Translations under genes and position numbers: made by a program
Source of the DNA: Caldisericota bacterium
GTDB taxonomy: Bacteria > Caldisericota > Caldisericia > Cryosericales > Cryosericaceae
Length of the DNA stretch: 16,842 bases
Reading direction: 5' to 3'
Assembly (NCBI GenBank): GCA_026390285.1
Contig: JAPLGH010000053.1
Coordinates: 1 to 16,842 of the forward strand
The notes under the pieces: model-generated
What the model saw: the letters and a program-made list of their open reading frames with translations, nothing else
Databases searched by the model: none
Told to the model about the DNA's origin: nothing
Shown: positions 6,704-13,927 of the stretch, in pieces
How the letters are laid out: each line of letters opens with the position of its first letter
Position numbering within the stretch: position 1 is the first letter of the stretch

Positions 6704-6729
6704 AAACCCCCGCCTCGTGCGGGGGTTTT
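6704..6729 (+). terminator. intrinsic terminator of SIMPL copy 2
   Basis: AAACCCCCGC pairs with GCGGGGGTTT around the loop CTCGT, giving a 10-bp stem ending in TTTT. It begins 24 nt after the stop. The core stem-loop is identical to the one after copy 1. Confidence 0.88.
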
Positions 6730-6815
6730 CCATGAGTGTGTCTGCCGCCAACCCCACGACCTATCCAAGCAGTACTCCCTTGCGGCACAGGAACTTCTTC
6801 CCTTGCACACAACCA

Positions 6816-6844
6816 TTGACAGCATAGACTGTACAGTAGAAATA
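6816..6844 (+). promoter_or_regulatory. promoter/operator region before the broken EVE gene
   Basis: A perfect TTGACA (6816-6821) is followed by weak -10 candidates, TAGAAA at 15 nt or GAAATA at 17 nt. Overlapping the spacer is the perfect palindrome ACTGTACAGT (6828-6837), which ends 25 nt before the start codon. A palindrome at the same distance precedes the second EVE gene. Confidence 0.4.
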
Positions 6845-6862
6845 GTGACCAGGAGGTAGCAG

Positions 6863-7281
6863 ATGGCGACATGGCTGTTTCGGGGCAACCCGAGGGACTT
6901 CGACGTCAACGCGTACCTGCAGGCGCACCGCGACATCAGGTGGTACGTCCACCAGCAACTGCTGATTCCCGAGATGCATATGGGCGACCCCGTCTACATC
7001 TGGCGATCGGATGGCCGGCCATCATACGTCCCGACACCGACTTCGTTACGTGGCTGCGCAAGAAGCCCTCCATCTCCATCCCGACCGTCCTCATCAGGCT
7101 GGATGACGTCCGCCTGACCTCGCGCTCGGGCTGCCTGCTCAGATCGGACATCATGCAAGACGCCATCCTGCGGAACCTGCAGGTCATCAGCATACCCAGT
7201 GTGACCAACTACAAGGTGACGGCGATCGAGGAGCTGCGGCTGGAACAAGTGTGGGAGGCACGAAGGGTACGCGACCTGTAG
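6863..7281 (+). pseudogene. EVE-domain protein, broken by internal deletion and frameshift
   Basis: The frame opens well: ATG with AGGAGGT upstream and MATWLFRGNPRDF, continuing to VYIWRSDG (44-51). This matches the intact neighbour at 7383. Homology then jumps to another frame, running from about WLRKKPSISIPT through RLDDVRL and VTNYKVT to the TAG at 7281. From start codon to the LDDVR motif this copy is 52 nt shorter than the intact gene; one missing codon lies in the N-terminal part, so the middle lacks about 49 nt, not a multiple of three. The lost piece corresponds to the GIVAHGVLTTEA strand-loop of the EVE fold. If translated as it stands the protein would stop at 7117 (84 residues) without the second half of the domain. 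EVE domains are PUA-like folds that bind modified nucleobases. Confidence 0.8.
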
Positions 7282-7347
7282 CCGCGGTGGGAGGGTCGCT
7301 CTGTCGATTGTGCCGACGTCTCTCTTGATGCGCGATGAGGATGGCGT

Positions 7348-7357
7348 ACAGTACTGT
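7348..7357 (+). promoter_or_regulatory. palindrome (operator candidate) before the intact EVE gene
   Basis: ACAGTACTGT is a perfect 10-nt palindrome ending 25 nt before the start codon. It shares GTACAGTA with the site before the first EVE gene. A weak promoter, TTGATG (7325-7330) with TACAGT 16 nt later, overlaps it. Confidence 0.35.
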
Positions 7358-7382
7358 CAAGCACAGACATGGGAGGTGCGAT

Positions 7383-7844
7383 ATGCCAACTTGGCTGTTT
7401 CAGGGAAGTCCCAAAGATTTTCCCGCCTTCGATGATTATCTTCGCAACTACACCGAGGTCTCATGGCACGTGCGCCAGAAAAGCGCTGCTGAGGAGGTCT
7501 ACCCGGACGACGAGGTATACATCTGGCGCTTGGACGGCAACCAGCCGGGGACGGCCGGTATCGTCGCGCACGGGGTCCTGACGACGGAGGCCCGTGTCAC
7601 CCCCGACGAGGGCAAGAAATCATGGGTGAGCCACCAACCTGGCCCGACGGTCCCCTCAGTCGACATCACCCTTGACGACGTCCGCCTGACCCCTGAACAA
7701 GGATGCCTGACACGGACGGTCCTGTTGCAGGACGCGGAGCTGTGGAACATGCACGTCGTCCAGTCACCGCACCTCACCAACTACAAGCTTACGCCTGAAG
7801 AAGAAGAACGAATTGCCACGCTCTGGCGCGCAGCCAAGAGGTAG
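7383..7844 (+). CDS. EVE-domain protein
   Basis: This intact 153-residue protein is a single EVE domain, about the usual length for stand-alone members. Recognisable parts are the opening MPTWLFQGSPKDF, the VYIWRLDG strand (45-52), the GTAGIVAHGVLTTEA strand-loop (56-70), and near the end LTNYKLTPEEEERI, a common close of the fold. Known of the family: a PUA/YTH-like pocket that reads modified bases, often in restriction or defence proteins. No nuclease or helicase domain is attached here and no restriction genes are adjacent. The start was chosen at the ATG with GGGAGGT five bases upstream. It is the downstream member of a tandem pair whose first copy is broken. The protein may regulate or sense modified nucleic acid; the target is unknown. 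Confidence 0.82.
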   Translation: MPTWLFQGSPKDFPAFDDYLRNYTEVSWHVRQKSAAEEVYPDDEVYIWRLDGNQPGTAGIVAHGVLTTEARVTPDEGKKSWVSHQPGPTVPSVDITLDDVRLTPEQGCLTRTVLLQDAELWNMHVVQSPHLTNYKLTPEEEERIATLWRAAKR

Positions 7845-7882
7845 GGATACCCACAGCCTGAGATGACAGTATGGGAGAGACC

Positions 7883-8503
7883 ATGAGTCAGGAGCCGAAT
7901 GCTGCTCAGGACGGTATGACCCCGCGACCGACAGAGGTCAGACTAAAGCCTCCCACTGCACAGTTACAGGGCAGACCTGCTGCATTCGACCCTACCCAGA
8001 TCGCGGGGGCCGCCGCGTATGCCATCCTGCTGTACCTTGGCATCCTCTATGGAATCAGCCTGCTGCCCGGCTCTGCCGACATGGCTCCTCGCGTCCAGAG
8101 CACGATCGCACTCACCGGCAGTCTGTTGCTGACGGGCACCGTCTTCGGGGTGATGGCTGTCCTGCGTGACCGCTTGGCGCGCCGCCCGGCCGGGACAATG
8201 CCCGAGCAGGTCATCAGGCTGGATGACGCTCTCCGCTGGCTGGTCCCTGCCGGCCTCATGCTCTCCTATACAGGCCCGATGACCATGTTTCGCCTCAACC
8301 TGCTGGACCTGCTGACCACCGCAGACGGCGCGCAGCAAAGGGTCGTCGAGTCCGCGTATGCGGCATGGCCGGCACCGCTCGACCAACTGGCAGCAGCCAC
8401 GTTCACGGCGTACTATGGCATCCCGAATGCAGACGTCGATCCGTTCACGTCCCAGGATGCCGTTGAACTTGGACGGTACTTGGCGGAGCGCCACCAGGAT
8501 TGA
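7883..8503 (+). CDS. membrane protein of unknown function
   Basis: This 206-residue protein is not recognised. The first 35 residues are polar and Pro-rich. Two clear membrane segments follow: about 43-60 (AYAILLYLGILYGISLL) and about 74-94 (IALTGSLLLTGTVFGVMAV). A third, weaker one lies around LRWLVPAGLMLSYTGPMTMF. The C-terminal 60 residues are soluble and mildly acidic. The start at 7883 was preferred because GGAG lies five bases upstream; an in-frame ATG at 7871 adds four residues. It begins 38 nt after the EVE gene without an obvious terminator between, so it may be on the same transcript. Confidence 0.6.
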   Translation: MSQEPNAAQDGMTPRPTEVRLKPPTAQLQGRPAAFDPTQIAGAAAYAILLYLGILYGISLLPGSADMAPRVQSTIALTGSLLLTGTVFGVMAVLRDRLARRPAGTMPEQVIRLDDALRWLVPAGLMLSYTGPMTMFRLNLLDLLTTADGAQQRVVESAYAAWPAPLDQLAAATFTAYYGIPNADVDPFTSQDAVELGRYLAERHQD

Positions 8504-8533
8504 CCGGACGGAATCTGCAGAGCACCGGAAGAC

Positions 8534-8562
8534 ATGACGCAAAATCGACAACGTGATAGAAT
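8534..8562 (+). promoter_or_regulatory. candidate promoter before the tail-anchored protein gene
   Basis: ATGACG (8534-8539) is followed after 17 nt by TAGAAT (8557-8562), which fits a -10 box at five of six positions. It may drive the genes from 8620 onward, including the redox cluster if no terminator intervenes. None was seen. Confidence 0.45.
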
Positions 8563-8619
8563 AGAAGAGCAGAATCGCTACGGCGCCGACGGACTGACGT
8601 GACAAAGGAGATGACAGCT

Positions 8620-9048
8620 GTGGAACTCAACAAGGAACGAGGACCCATCTATTCGAGATATGACCGTGACCAACCGGGAAACTATAGTGCGGTCGTCGAC
8701 TATGCCGCACCACCGCGGACTAGCGAGGAGATCGCGTTCATCCTCGCGCACAAGATCACGCCAAACCAGGCTGATCCGGGCGACATGCAGACGGGAACCA
8801 ACAACAGATATCAGCAAGCTGGGGTGCCACTTCCCGCATTCCTGCAATCACTGTCAAACTCAATGGCGCAGCGTGCTCCAAACCGGGACGGAAATCTCCA
8901 GAGTCGCACGCCATCGCAGGTCTCGTGGACGGGCCGGCGTGGGAACACCCAGCAGACCGAAGCACAGAAGAGAGTAGCGTTGGTTGGCGTCATCATCTGG
9001 GTCGTGTTCATCCTTGTGGCCATGCTGATGAGTGTCTTCGGAAGATAG
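8620..9048 (+). CDS. small tail-anchored membrane protein, unknown function
   Basis: This 142-residue protein is not recognised. It is hydrophilic for about 115 residues, rich in Gln, Asn and Arg in the second half (NRDGNLQSRTPSQ, RRGNTQQTEAQKR). It ends in a single hydrophobic segment of about 22 residues (VALVGVIIWVVFILVAMLMSVF) three residues before the stop, so it would sit as a C-terminally anchored membrane protein. A GTG start at 8620 is preferred because AAGGAG lies nine bases upstream. An ATG at 8611 would touch that site directly, and a GTG at 8599 has no site. It could be a regulator or scaffold for the membrane protein encoded next. Confidence 0.55.
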   Translation: MELNKERGPIYSRYDRDQPGNYSAVVDYAAPPRTSEEIAFILAHKITPNQADPGDMQTGTNNRYQQAGVPLPAFLQSLSNSMAQRAPNRDGNLQSRTPSQVSWTGRRGNTQQTEAQKRVALVGVIIWVVFILVAMLMSVFGR

Positions 9049-9067
9049 AAACCCCGGCGACATTGCC

Positions 9068-9496
9068 ATGCTGCTCTCCTGGCTGCTTTCCGACACCTGG
9101 CTCATGACCGTACCAGCGCGCGTGGCGGACGCTCTGTTCATGGCGCTCACGCTCTGGCTGGCATCGCGGTGGTGCTACAGCAAACAGCCATCCTTTGGCA
9201 AGGCTCTGTTCGTCTCTACTCTGAACGGCGTTCTTGGCATCGGACTCTATGCGCTGTTCGTATGGGTGCGCGATACGGGCGCACTGCCATGGCGTGGCCC
9301 TCTGTGGCTGATCGAGATGTTCCTCATTGCTCAGACCTTGCTGTTCGCCATCCTCATCCTGATCGCCTATCTACCTGACCGGTGGCGTTCCCTCAACGTG
9401 GCCCTCGTCACACTCTCTCTGACGGGCATCATCGAGGCAACTGCCATCGTGCTCCTGTCAGTCCTGGCACCGCACACGACGGGACTGCAGCGCTGA
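9068..9496 (+). CDS. four-helix integral membrane protein, unknown function
   Basis: This 142-residue, very hydrophobic protein has about four membrane segments: around VADALFMALTLWLAS, ALFVSTLNGVLGIGLYALFV, MFLIAQTLLFAILILIAYL and VALVTLSLTGIIEATAIVLL. The family is not recognised. The start is uncertain. ATG at 9068 gives a protein that begins just before the first helix, while a GTG at 9032 would overlap the end of the previous gene and add 12 polar residues. Neither has a good ribosome-binding site, which suggests coupling to the gene before. It lies 72 nt upstream of the AOR gene. Confidence 0.55.
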   Translation: MLLSWLLSDTWLMTVPARVADALFMALTLWLASRWCYSKQPSFGKALFVSTLNGVLGIGLYALFVWVRDTGALPWRGPLWLIEMFLIAQTLLFAILILIAYLPDRWRSLNVALVTLSLTGIIEATAIVLLSVLAPHTTGLQR

Positions 9497-9568
9497 CAGC
9501 GGTCCTGGTCGCAGAACCGGGGCTGGTCAGCGGGCGAAAACATACCGTACCATCAGGAGGATGGACAC

Positions 9569-11557
9569 ATGAAACCATACCGCGGTCGCATCCTGTGGGT
9601 CAGTCTGACAACGGGTACCTTCACCAATGAGGAGCTGCCGGAGTCGGTCCACCGTATGTACCTGAGTGGACTCGGCCTTGCCGCGTCCGTTCTGTACGAA
9701 CGTATCCCCGCAGGTACTGACCCTCTCGGTCCTGACAACATCCTGGCCTTTGTCTCGGGCCTCCTGACCGGTTCCGGCAGCCTGTTCACTGGACGATGGA
9801 TGGTGGCCGCCAAGTCACCGCTGACGGGGACATGGGGTGACGCCAACTGTGGTGGAACGCTGTCTCCGGCCATCAAACAGTGCGGCTATGACGGTATCTT
9901 TGTTACGGGCGCCAGCGACCATCCTGTCTATCTTTATGTGGACAACCACGGCCCGCAGCTGCACGACGCGACAGACCTGTGGGGCAAGGATGCCATCGAG
10001 ACTGAAGAGGTTTTGAAGAAGCTGGCCGACGGAGGCCGCGAACCGTCCGTCGCGTGCATCGGTCCGGCCGGTGAGCGCCTGTCCCTCATCGCGGGCATCA
10101 GCAACGACGGCGGCCGCATGGCTGCCCGCTCGGGTCTGGGAGCGGTCATGGGGTCCAAGATGCTCAAGGCCGTCGTACTGTCCGGCTCGCGTCCCATGGG
10201 GAGCGAGGATCCCCAGGAAATGGTGCGGCTGAGCCGCCCGTGCGCCCACATCGCAACGCACGGCATCCCGCTGCCTTCAGGGCGCGTCATGCCGCTGCTG
10301 GGAGCGCTCCTGCGCCACCTGCCTGCTACCGTTCGCATGGACGGTCGTCTGTCCCTCCCCCTCTTTCGCAAGTGGGGCACGTGCGGCATGGACCAGGCGT
10401 CGGTGGAATGGGGTGACACGCCCGTACGCAACTGGTCTGGAAGCGAGAAAGACTACTACAGGAAGCTGTCCGATGCCATCGATCCAGACCGTGTCCTGGC
10501 ACGCGAACAGCGCAAGTACCACTGCTACTCCTGCCCCCTTGGATGCGGCGGCATGTGCGAGTGGCAGGGCGGGGAAACGCACAGGCCGGAATACGAGACG
10601 ATCGCGGCGTTCAGCGCGCTGCTCATGTGCTCTGACCTGGATACCATCTACGCAGTCAACGACCAGCTGAACCGGGCCGGGATGGACACGATCTCCGCGG
10701 GAGGTACGATCGCGTGGGCCATGGAAGCGTGGGAGAAGGGTGTCATCACGTCCACCGACACCGACGGGCTTGCACTGCACTGGGGCGATCCGGCCGTCGT
10801 CCAGCGCCTCGTGGAGCTCATGATCACCCGTGAGGGTATCGGCGGCCTGCTGGCGGATGGTTCCCTGCGCGCTGCACGCCACTTCGGACATGATTCAGAA
10901 TCCTTTGCGATTCAGGCAGGCGGCCAGGAGATCGCCATGCACGACCCGCGTCTGGACCCGGGCTATGCCCTGCACGCGAGCGTAGAGCCGACCCCTGGAC
11001 GCCACACGACCGGATGCCAGGTCTACTACGACATGTATCACCTGTGGACGCGCGTTGCCGGATTGCCGAGGCCACGCCCATTGTCGACGAAGGCGGGCAA
11101 ATACCGTGCTGATGCCACGCAGGCTGCAATAGGAGTCGCCAACAGCTGCTTCACCCAGCTCTTCAACGGGGCTGGACTGTGCATGTTTGGAGCCATGATG
11201 GGGGTCGACCACATCCCCGTGTTCGAGTGGCTAAATGCTGCGACTGGCTGGCACATGACACCAGAGGAGTACATGGAGGTAGGAAAGCGGATCCAGACCA
11301 TCCGGCAGCTGTTCAACGTGCGCGAAGGCATTGACCCGCGTTCCCTGACCATCAGCCCCCGGGCGACCGGTCACCCACCTCTTGAGCAGGGCGCCAACCG
11401 GGGAAGGTCCGTGCCGTTGACAGCTCTCATGCACGACTACTGGGAGCTCATGGGCTGGGACCCGGACACAGGCATTCCCACCGCCCAGACACTGCAGAAG
11501 CTGGGCATCCACCAGGATATTGCTGCCGTCGCCGGCGACGCGCCAACATCAGTCTAG
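9569..11557 (+). CDS. aldehyde:ferredoxin oxidoreductase family protein (tungstopterin enzyme)
   Basis: This 662-residue enzyme has the normal two-part AOR layout. The N-terminal domain carries TGRWMVAAKSPLTG (74-87), DANCGG (91-96) and GYDGIFVTG (106-114), the region that binds the two pterins. The [4Fe-4S] cluster ligands are C319, C322 and C326 in HCYSCPLGCGG plus C538 in GAGLCMFG near the C-terminus. C330 follows closely and is not a usual ligand. Known reaction: oxidation of an aldehyde to a carboxylate with electrons passed to ferredoxin, or the reverse under reducing conditions, in the cytosol. AGGAGG lies eight bases before the start. The ferredoxin gene follows after 8 nt. Other subfamilies such as GOR, FOR or BamB-like cannot be excluded, so no gene symbol is given. 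Confidence 0.88.
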   Translation: MKPYRGRILWVSLTTGTFTNEELPESVHRMYLSGLGLAASVLYERIPAGTDPLGPDNILAFVSGLLTGSGSLFTGRWMVAAKSPLTGTWGDANCGGTLSPAIKQCGYDGIFVTGASDHPVYLYVDNHGPQLHDATDLWGKDAIETEEVLKKLADGGREPSVACIGPAGERLSLIAGISNDGGRMAARSGLGAVMGSKMLKAVVLSGSRPMGSEDPQEMVRLSRPCAHIATHGIPLPSGRVMPLLGALLRHLPATVRMDGRLSLPLFRKWGTCGMDQASVEWGDTPVRNWSGSEKDYYRKLSDAIDPDRVLAREQRKYHCYSCPLGCGGMCEWQGGETHRPEYETIAAFSALLMCSDLDTIYAVNDQLNRAGMDTISAGGTIAWAMEAWEKGVITSTDTDGLALHWGDPAVVQRLVELMITREGIGGLLADGSLRAARHFGHDSESFAIQAGGQEIAMHDPRLDPGYALHASVEPTPGRHTTGCQVYYDMYHLWTRVAGLPRPRPLSTKAGKYRADATQAAIGVANSCFTQLFNGAGLCMFGAMMGVDHIPVFEWLNAATGWHMTPEEYMEVGKRIQTIRQLFNVREGIDPRSLTISPRATGHPPLEQGANRGRSVPLTALMHDYWELMGWDPDTGIPTAQTLQKLGIHQDIAAVAGDAPTSV

Positions 11558-11565
11558 GAGCAGAC

Positions 11566-11973
11566 ATGGCCTATCGTATCAATGAAAAATGCATCGGGTG
11601 CAGCCTGTGCGCACGCATCTGCCCTGTCACCGCCATCAAAGGGCACCTGCACTCGATGTACGTGATCGACGCCGCGGTTTGTATCGAGTGCGGCGCGTGC
11701 GGGAGGATCTGCCCGGCCTCTGCCATCCAGGACGCAACAGGATCGACCTGCACCCATCTCAAGCGTGAGAGCTGGCCTCGGCCTGAGGTTAACAATGCCT
11801 TGTGTATGTCGTGCATCGCCTGTATCCAGGCATGCCCTGTCAGTTGCCTCGGCCTTGGACCACCGGACCCGCGGGATCCCCACGCCAGACCGGTCCTCAC
11901 CCTACCAGACCGGTGCATTGGCTGTGGCCTCTGCGCAGATGCCTGCCCGGTAGGCGCCATCACGATGAAGTAG
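11566..11973 (+). CDS. ferredoxin with four [4Fe-4S] cluster motifs (AOR partner)
   Basis: This 135-residue protein contains four C-x2-C-x2-C-x3-C-P motifs, at C9-C19, C39-C49, C80-C90 and C117-C127, so it can hold four [4Fe-4S] clusters. A loop of about 30 residues with the extra cysteine C62 separates the two halves, suggesting an internal duplication of a two-cluster ferredoxin; C94 follows the third motif. It is cytosolic, with no signal peptide. The AGGAG site overlaps the AOR stop region, five bases before the start, so the genes are surely co-expressed. The layout resembles the small Fe-S subunit (AorA type) that wires some bacterial AORs to electron acceptors. The expected role is to collect electrons from AOR and pass them on. 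Confidence 0.9.
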   Translation: MAYRINEKCIGCSLCARICPVTAIKGHLHSMYVIDAAVCIECGACGRICPASAIQDATGSTCTHLKRESWPRPEVNNALCMSCIACIQACPVSCLGLGPPDPRDPHARPVLTLPDRCIGCGLCADACPVGAITMK

Positions 11974-11985
11974 CGGAGCGGGGCC

Positions 11986-13647
11986 ATGGTCGACAAGCAC
12001 AGTACGGTCGTCATCTCGCACGCGCCGGACATGGACTACCGTCATGACTACGTCACCTTGCCGCGTGCGTACGGCACGGAGCCGTGGGACAAACGGGCAG
12101 ACGTGCAGGCGATCCGGACGACCGTCTTCGACAATCTGTCCACACTGGACGAGCACGCCCATTTCTCGGACAGGGCCGCAAGCCGTCACGTTCTCATCAA
12201 GCCGAACCTGGTGACGGTGTACCACAACATGGGGCTGGTCGAGCGTGACTACCCCGAGAGCACCGACCCGCGCGTCCTTGACGCCGTCGTCCAGTGGTTT
12301 TTGCAGTTCACGCGGGACATCACGATCGTCGAATCGTCCGGGCGCGGTGCGCCGACACGCGGCTCGTTCCGCGTCGCAGGCATCGACCGCCTGGCACGCC
12401 ACCGCGCCGTCGGCCTTGTGGCACTGGAGGAACAGCCGGTCGACCGGTATATCCTGCCTCGTGCCCGCGTCCAGAAGGAGATCTGCATCCCCCGCATCTT
12501 CAGCGGCGTCGTCACCGGGGAGTCCTTCTACGTGTCGCTCCCAAAGATGAAGACCAATCTCTACACCGGTGTCACCCTCGGATTCAAGAACGCCATGGGT
12601 ACCATTCCCTACAACCTCAGACAGCGCAACCACAACTGGGCTATCGACCAGAAGCTGGTGGACATGCTGTACCTGTTCAAGCCCGACCTCGTCGTCATCG
12701 ACGGGATTGTCGGTGCCGAGGGCAACTGTCCTGCGCCGGTCGAACCAGTCGACAGCAGGGTTATTGTGAGCGGCGACAACACCGTCGAAGTCGACCGTAT
12801 CGCCACGCGCATGATGGGGTTCGATCCCATGAGCATCGATCTCATCCGCATTGCCAACGAGATGGGGTTCGGCGACCCGTCGGTGGAGCTGGTCGGCGAG
12901 CCGACCGTGACGCCATTCGCACCTGCTGACGCGTCCCTGATGTCGGATTCGTTCCACACCTTGTTCCCCAACGTGCGCGCACTGGTCGGTCACGAGATGC
13001 CCAACGCGCCCCACGTCGCACGCATGTCAGACGTCACAGCAGACCTTGTTCTGCAAATGGAGAAGGTGTGCCGGGGAGGGTGCCTGGCCACGACGCGGTT
13101 CGCGTTCGACATGCTGCGCTTCGAGGGACTGCGGCGAGATTTCGCACTGACGGTCGTTATTGGTGCCGGCACAGTCGTCGAGGGGACACGTGTGTGGTTC
13201 GACCGAGACGGCAAAGCCTACACGGCCGAGGAGATTGAGCACATGCGGGGAAAGCGTCTCGTGGTCGGCAACTGCGCGAGCTGTGTGCCAGCACGGCGTC
13301 GTGAACGGGTCGGCGGCTGCATGCCCTTCCCCAACGCTCCCCACGTGGCGCTTCATCGGCTGACCGGCACCTGGTGCAGGGTGATGAGCCCGCGCAACCG
13401 GAACCTGCTGCCCCTCCTGGCCGCCACGCTGCAGGAGTGTGAGAACAGACGACGCCTGCTCAGGCAGGGCATCCGCCTCGACGTACCTCTCCAAGCCGAC
13501 GACCACCTGGTAGAACCGCGCCTGCTGACCGAAGCCGAGCAGGCGATGGATCTGGTTTCATGGCCGTTTCCTCCTCTTACGCCCGCCGAGATCCGGCAGT
13601 TGGTGGCACAGGAGGGGCGGAACGTGCTGGCGACGTTCATGAACTGA
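11986..13647 (+). CDS. DUF362-domain protein with C-terminal cysteine motifs
   Basis: This 553-residue protein, long for the family, has a DUF362 domain over about residues 65-300. Hallmarks are HVLIKPNLV (68-76), ITIVESSGRG (112-121), VSLPKMKTNLYTGVTLGFKN (183-202) and DLVVIDGIVGAEG (234-246). The extra C-terminal 220 residues hold grouped cysteines: C362 and C366, then C430 and C433 in GNCASC, and C445 in GGCMPFPN, suggesting a metal or Fe-S site. DUF362 proteins often carry or neighbour ferredoxin domains, and their chemistry is unknown. The start is an ATG 12 nt after the ferredoxin gene, with GGAGCGGGG just upstream. The AOR-ferredoxin-DUF362 order suggests a shared redox function or a maturation role. 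Confidence 0.82.
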   Translation: MVDKHSTVVISHAPDMDYRHDYVTLPRAYGTEPWDKRADVQAIRTTVFDNLSTLDEHAHFSDRAASRHVLIKPNLVTVYHNMGLVERDYPESTDPRVLDAVVQWFLQFTRDITIVESSGRGAPTRGSFRVAGIDRLARHRAVGLVALEEQPVDRYILPRARVQKEICIPRIFSGVVTGESFYVSLPKMKTNLYTGVTLGFKNAMGTIPYNLRQRNHNWAIDQKLVDMLYLFKPDLVVIDGIVGAEGNCPAPVEPVDSRVIVSGDNTVEVDRIATRMMGFDPMSIDLIRIANEMGFGDPSVELVGEPTVTPFAPADASLMSDSFHTLFPNVRALVGHEMPNAPHVARMSDVTADLVLQMEKVCRGGCLATTRFAFDMLRFEGLRRDFALTVVIGAGTVVEGTRVWFDRDGKAYTAEEIEHMRGKRLVVGNCASCVPARRRERVGGCMPFPNAPHVALHRLTGTWCRVMSPRNRNLLPLLAATLQECENRRRLLRQGIRLDVPLQADDHLVEPRLLTEAEQAMDLVSWPFPPLTPAEIRQLVAQEGRNVLATFMN

Positions 13648-13650
13648 ACC

Positions 13651-13917
13651 ATGACAATGCATCGATGGTTCTGGGCGCTTTGCCGCATCCTGACGCTGCT
13701 CCTGTTCGCGGGGGTTGTCATTGCCGGCTACATGACCGGTCACGCGGCAGCGGGCTGGTGTGTCCTTGCACTTCTGCTGGTTCTTCACGCCAGTGAACTT
13801 CGAGTCAGCCTGCGCCTTCCGGCGACGGCCCACTTCGCGCGGTCGCGCATCATCCTCATGACTCTGCTGTTTGGCTTCACCTGGTGGGTCCCCGTGACAC
13901 GGGGACTGGCCAGCTGA
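13651..13917 (+). CDS. small three-helix membrane protein, unknown function
   Basis: This 88-residue protein starts three bases after the DUF362 stop, so it is likely translated by coupling; it has no ribosome-binding site of its own. Three hydrophobic stretches are visible, around residues 7-27 (ALCRILTLLLFAGVVIAGYM), 33-48 (AAGWCVLALLLVLHAS) and 68-85 (ILMTLLFGFTWWVPVT). The family is not recognised. As last gene of the AOR cluster it could anchor or serve that system at the membrane; this is inference from position only. It converges with the phosphoribosyltransferase gene with only 10 nt between the stop codons. Confidence 0.6.
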   Translation: MTMHRWFWALCRILTLLLFAGVVIAGYMTGHAAAGWCVLALLLVLHASELRVSLRLPATAHFARSRIILMTLLFGFTWWVPVTRGLAS

Positions 13918-13927
13918 CCCATCTATT

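Larger units (their letters stand above)
4871..6729 (+). repeat. tandem duplication of a complete SIMPL gene cassette
   Basis: Two head-to-tail copies run from about 4871 to 5790 and from about 5825 to 6729. Each contains promoter, leader, coding region and terminator. Thirty-one leader bases are identical (4892-4922 and 5845-5875), the ribosome-binding site TACAGGAGGTAT is shared, the proteins match over their whole length, and the terminator stem-loop is the same. No mobile-element ends were seen, so this looks like a local gene duplication. Confidence 0.8.

Noticed and set aside
11902..13014. 370-residue minus-strand frame
   Set aside because: It is antisense to the ferredoxin and DUF362 genes. 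It is rich in His, Asp, Arg and Val, as expected from the complement of GC-rich codons, and has no recognisable motif.
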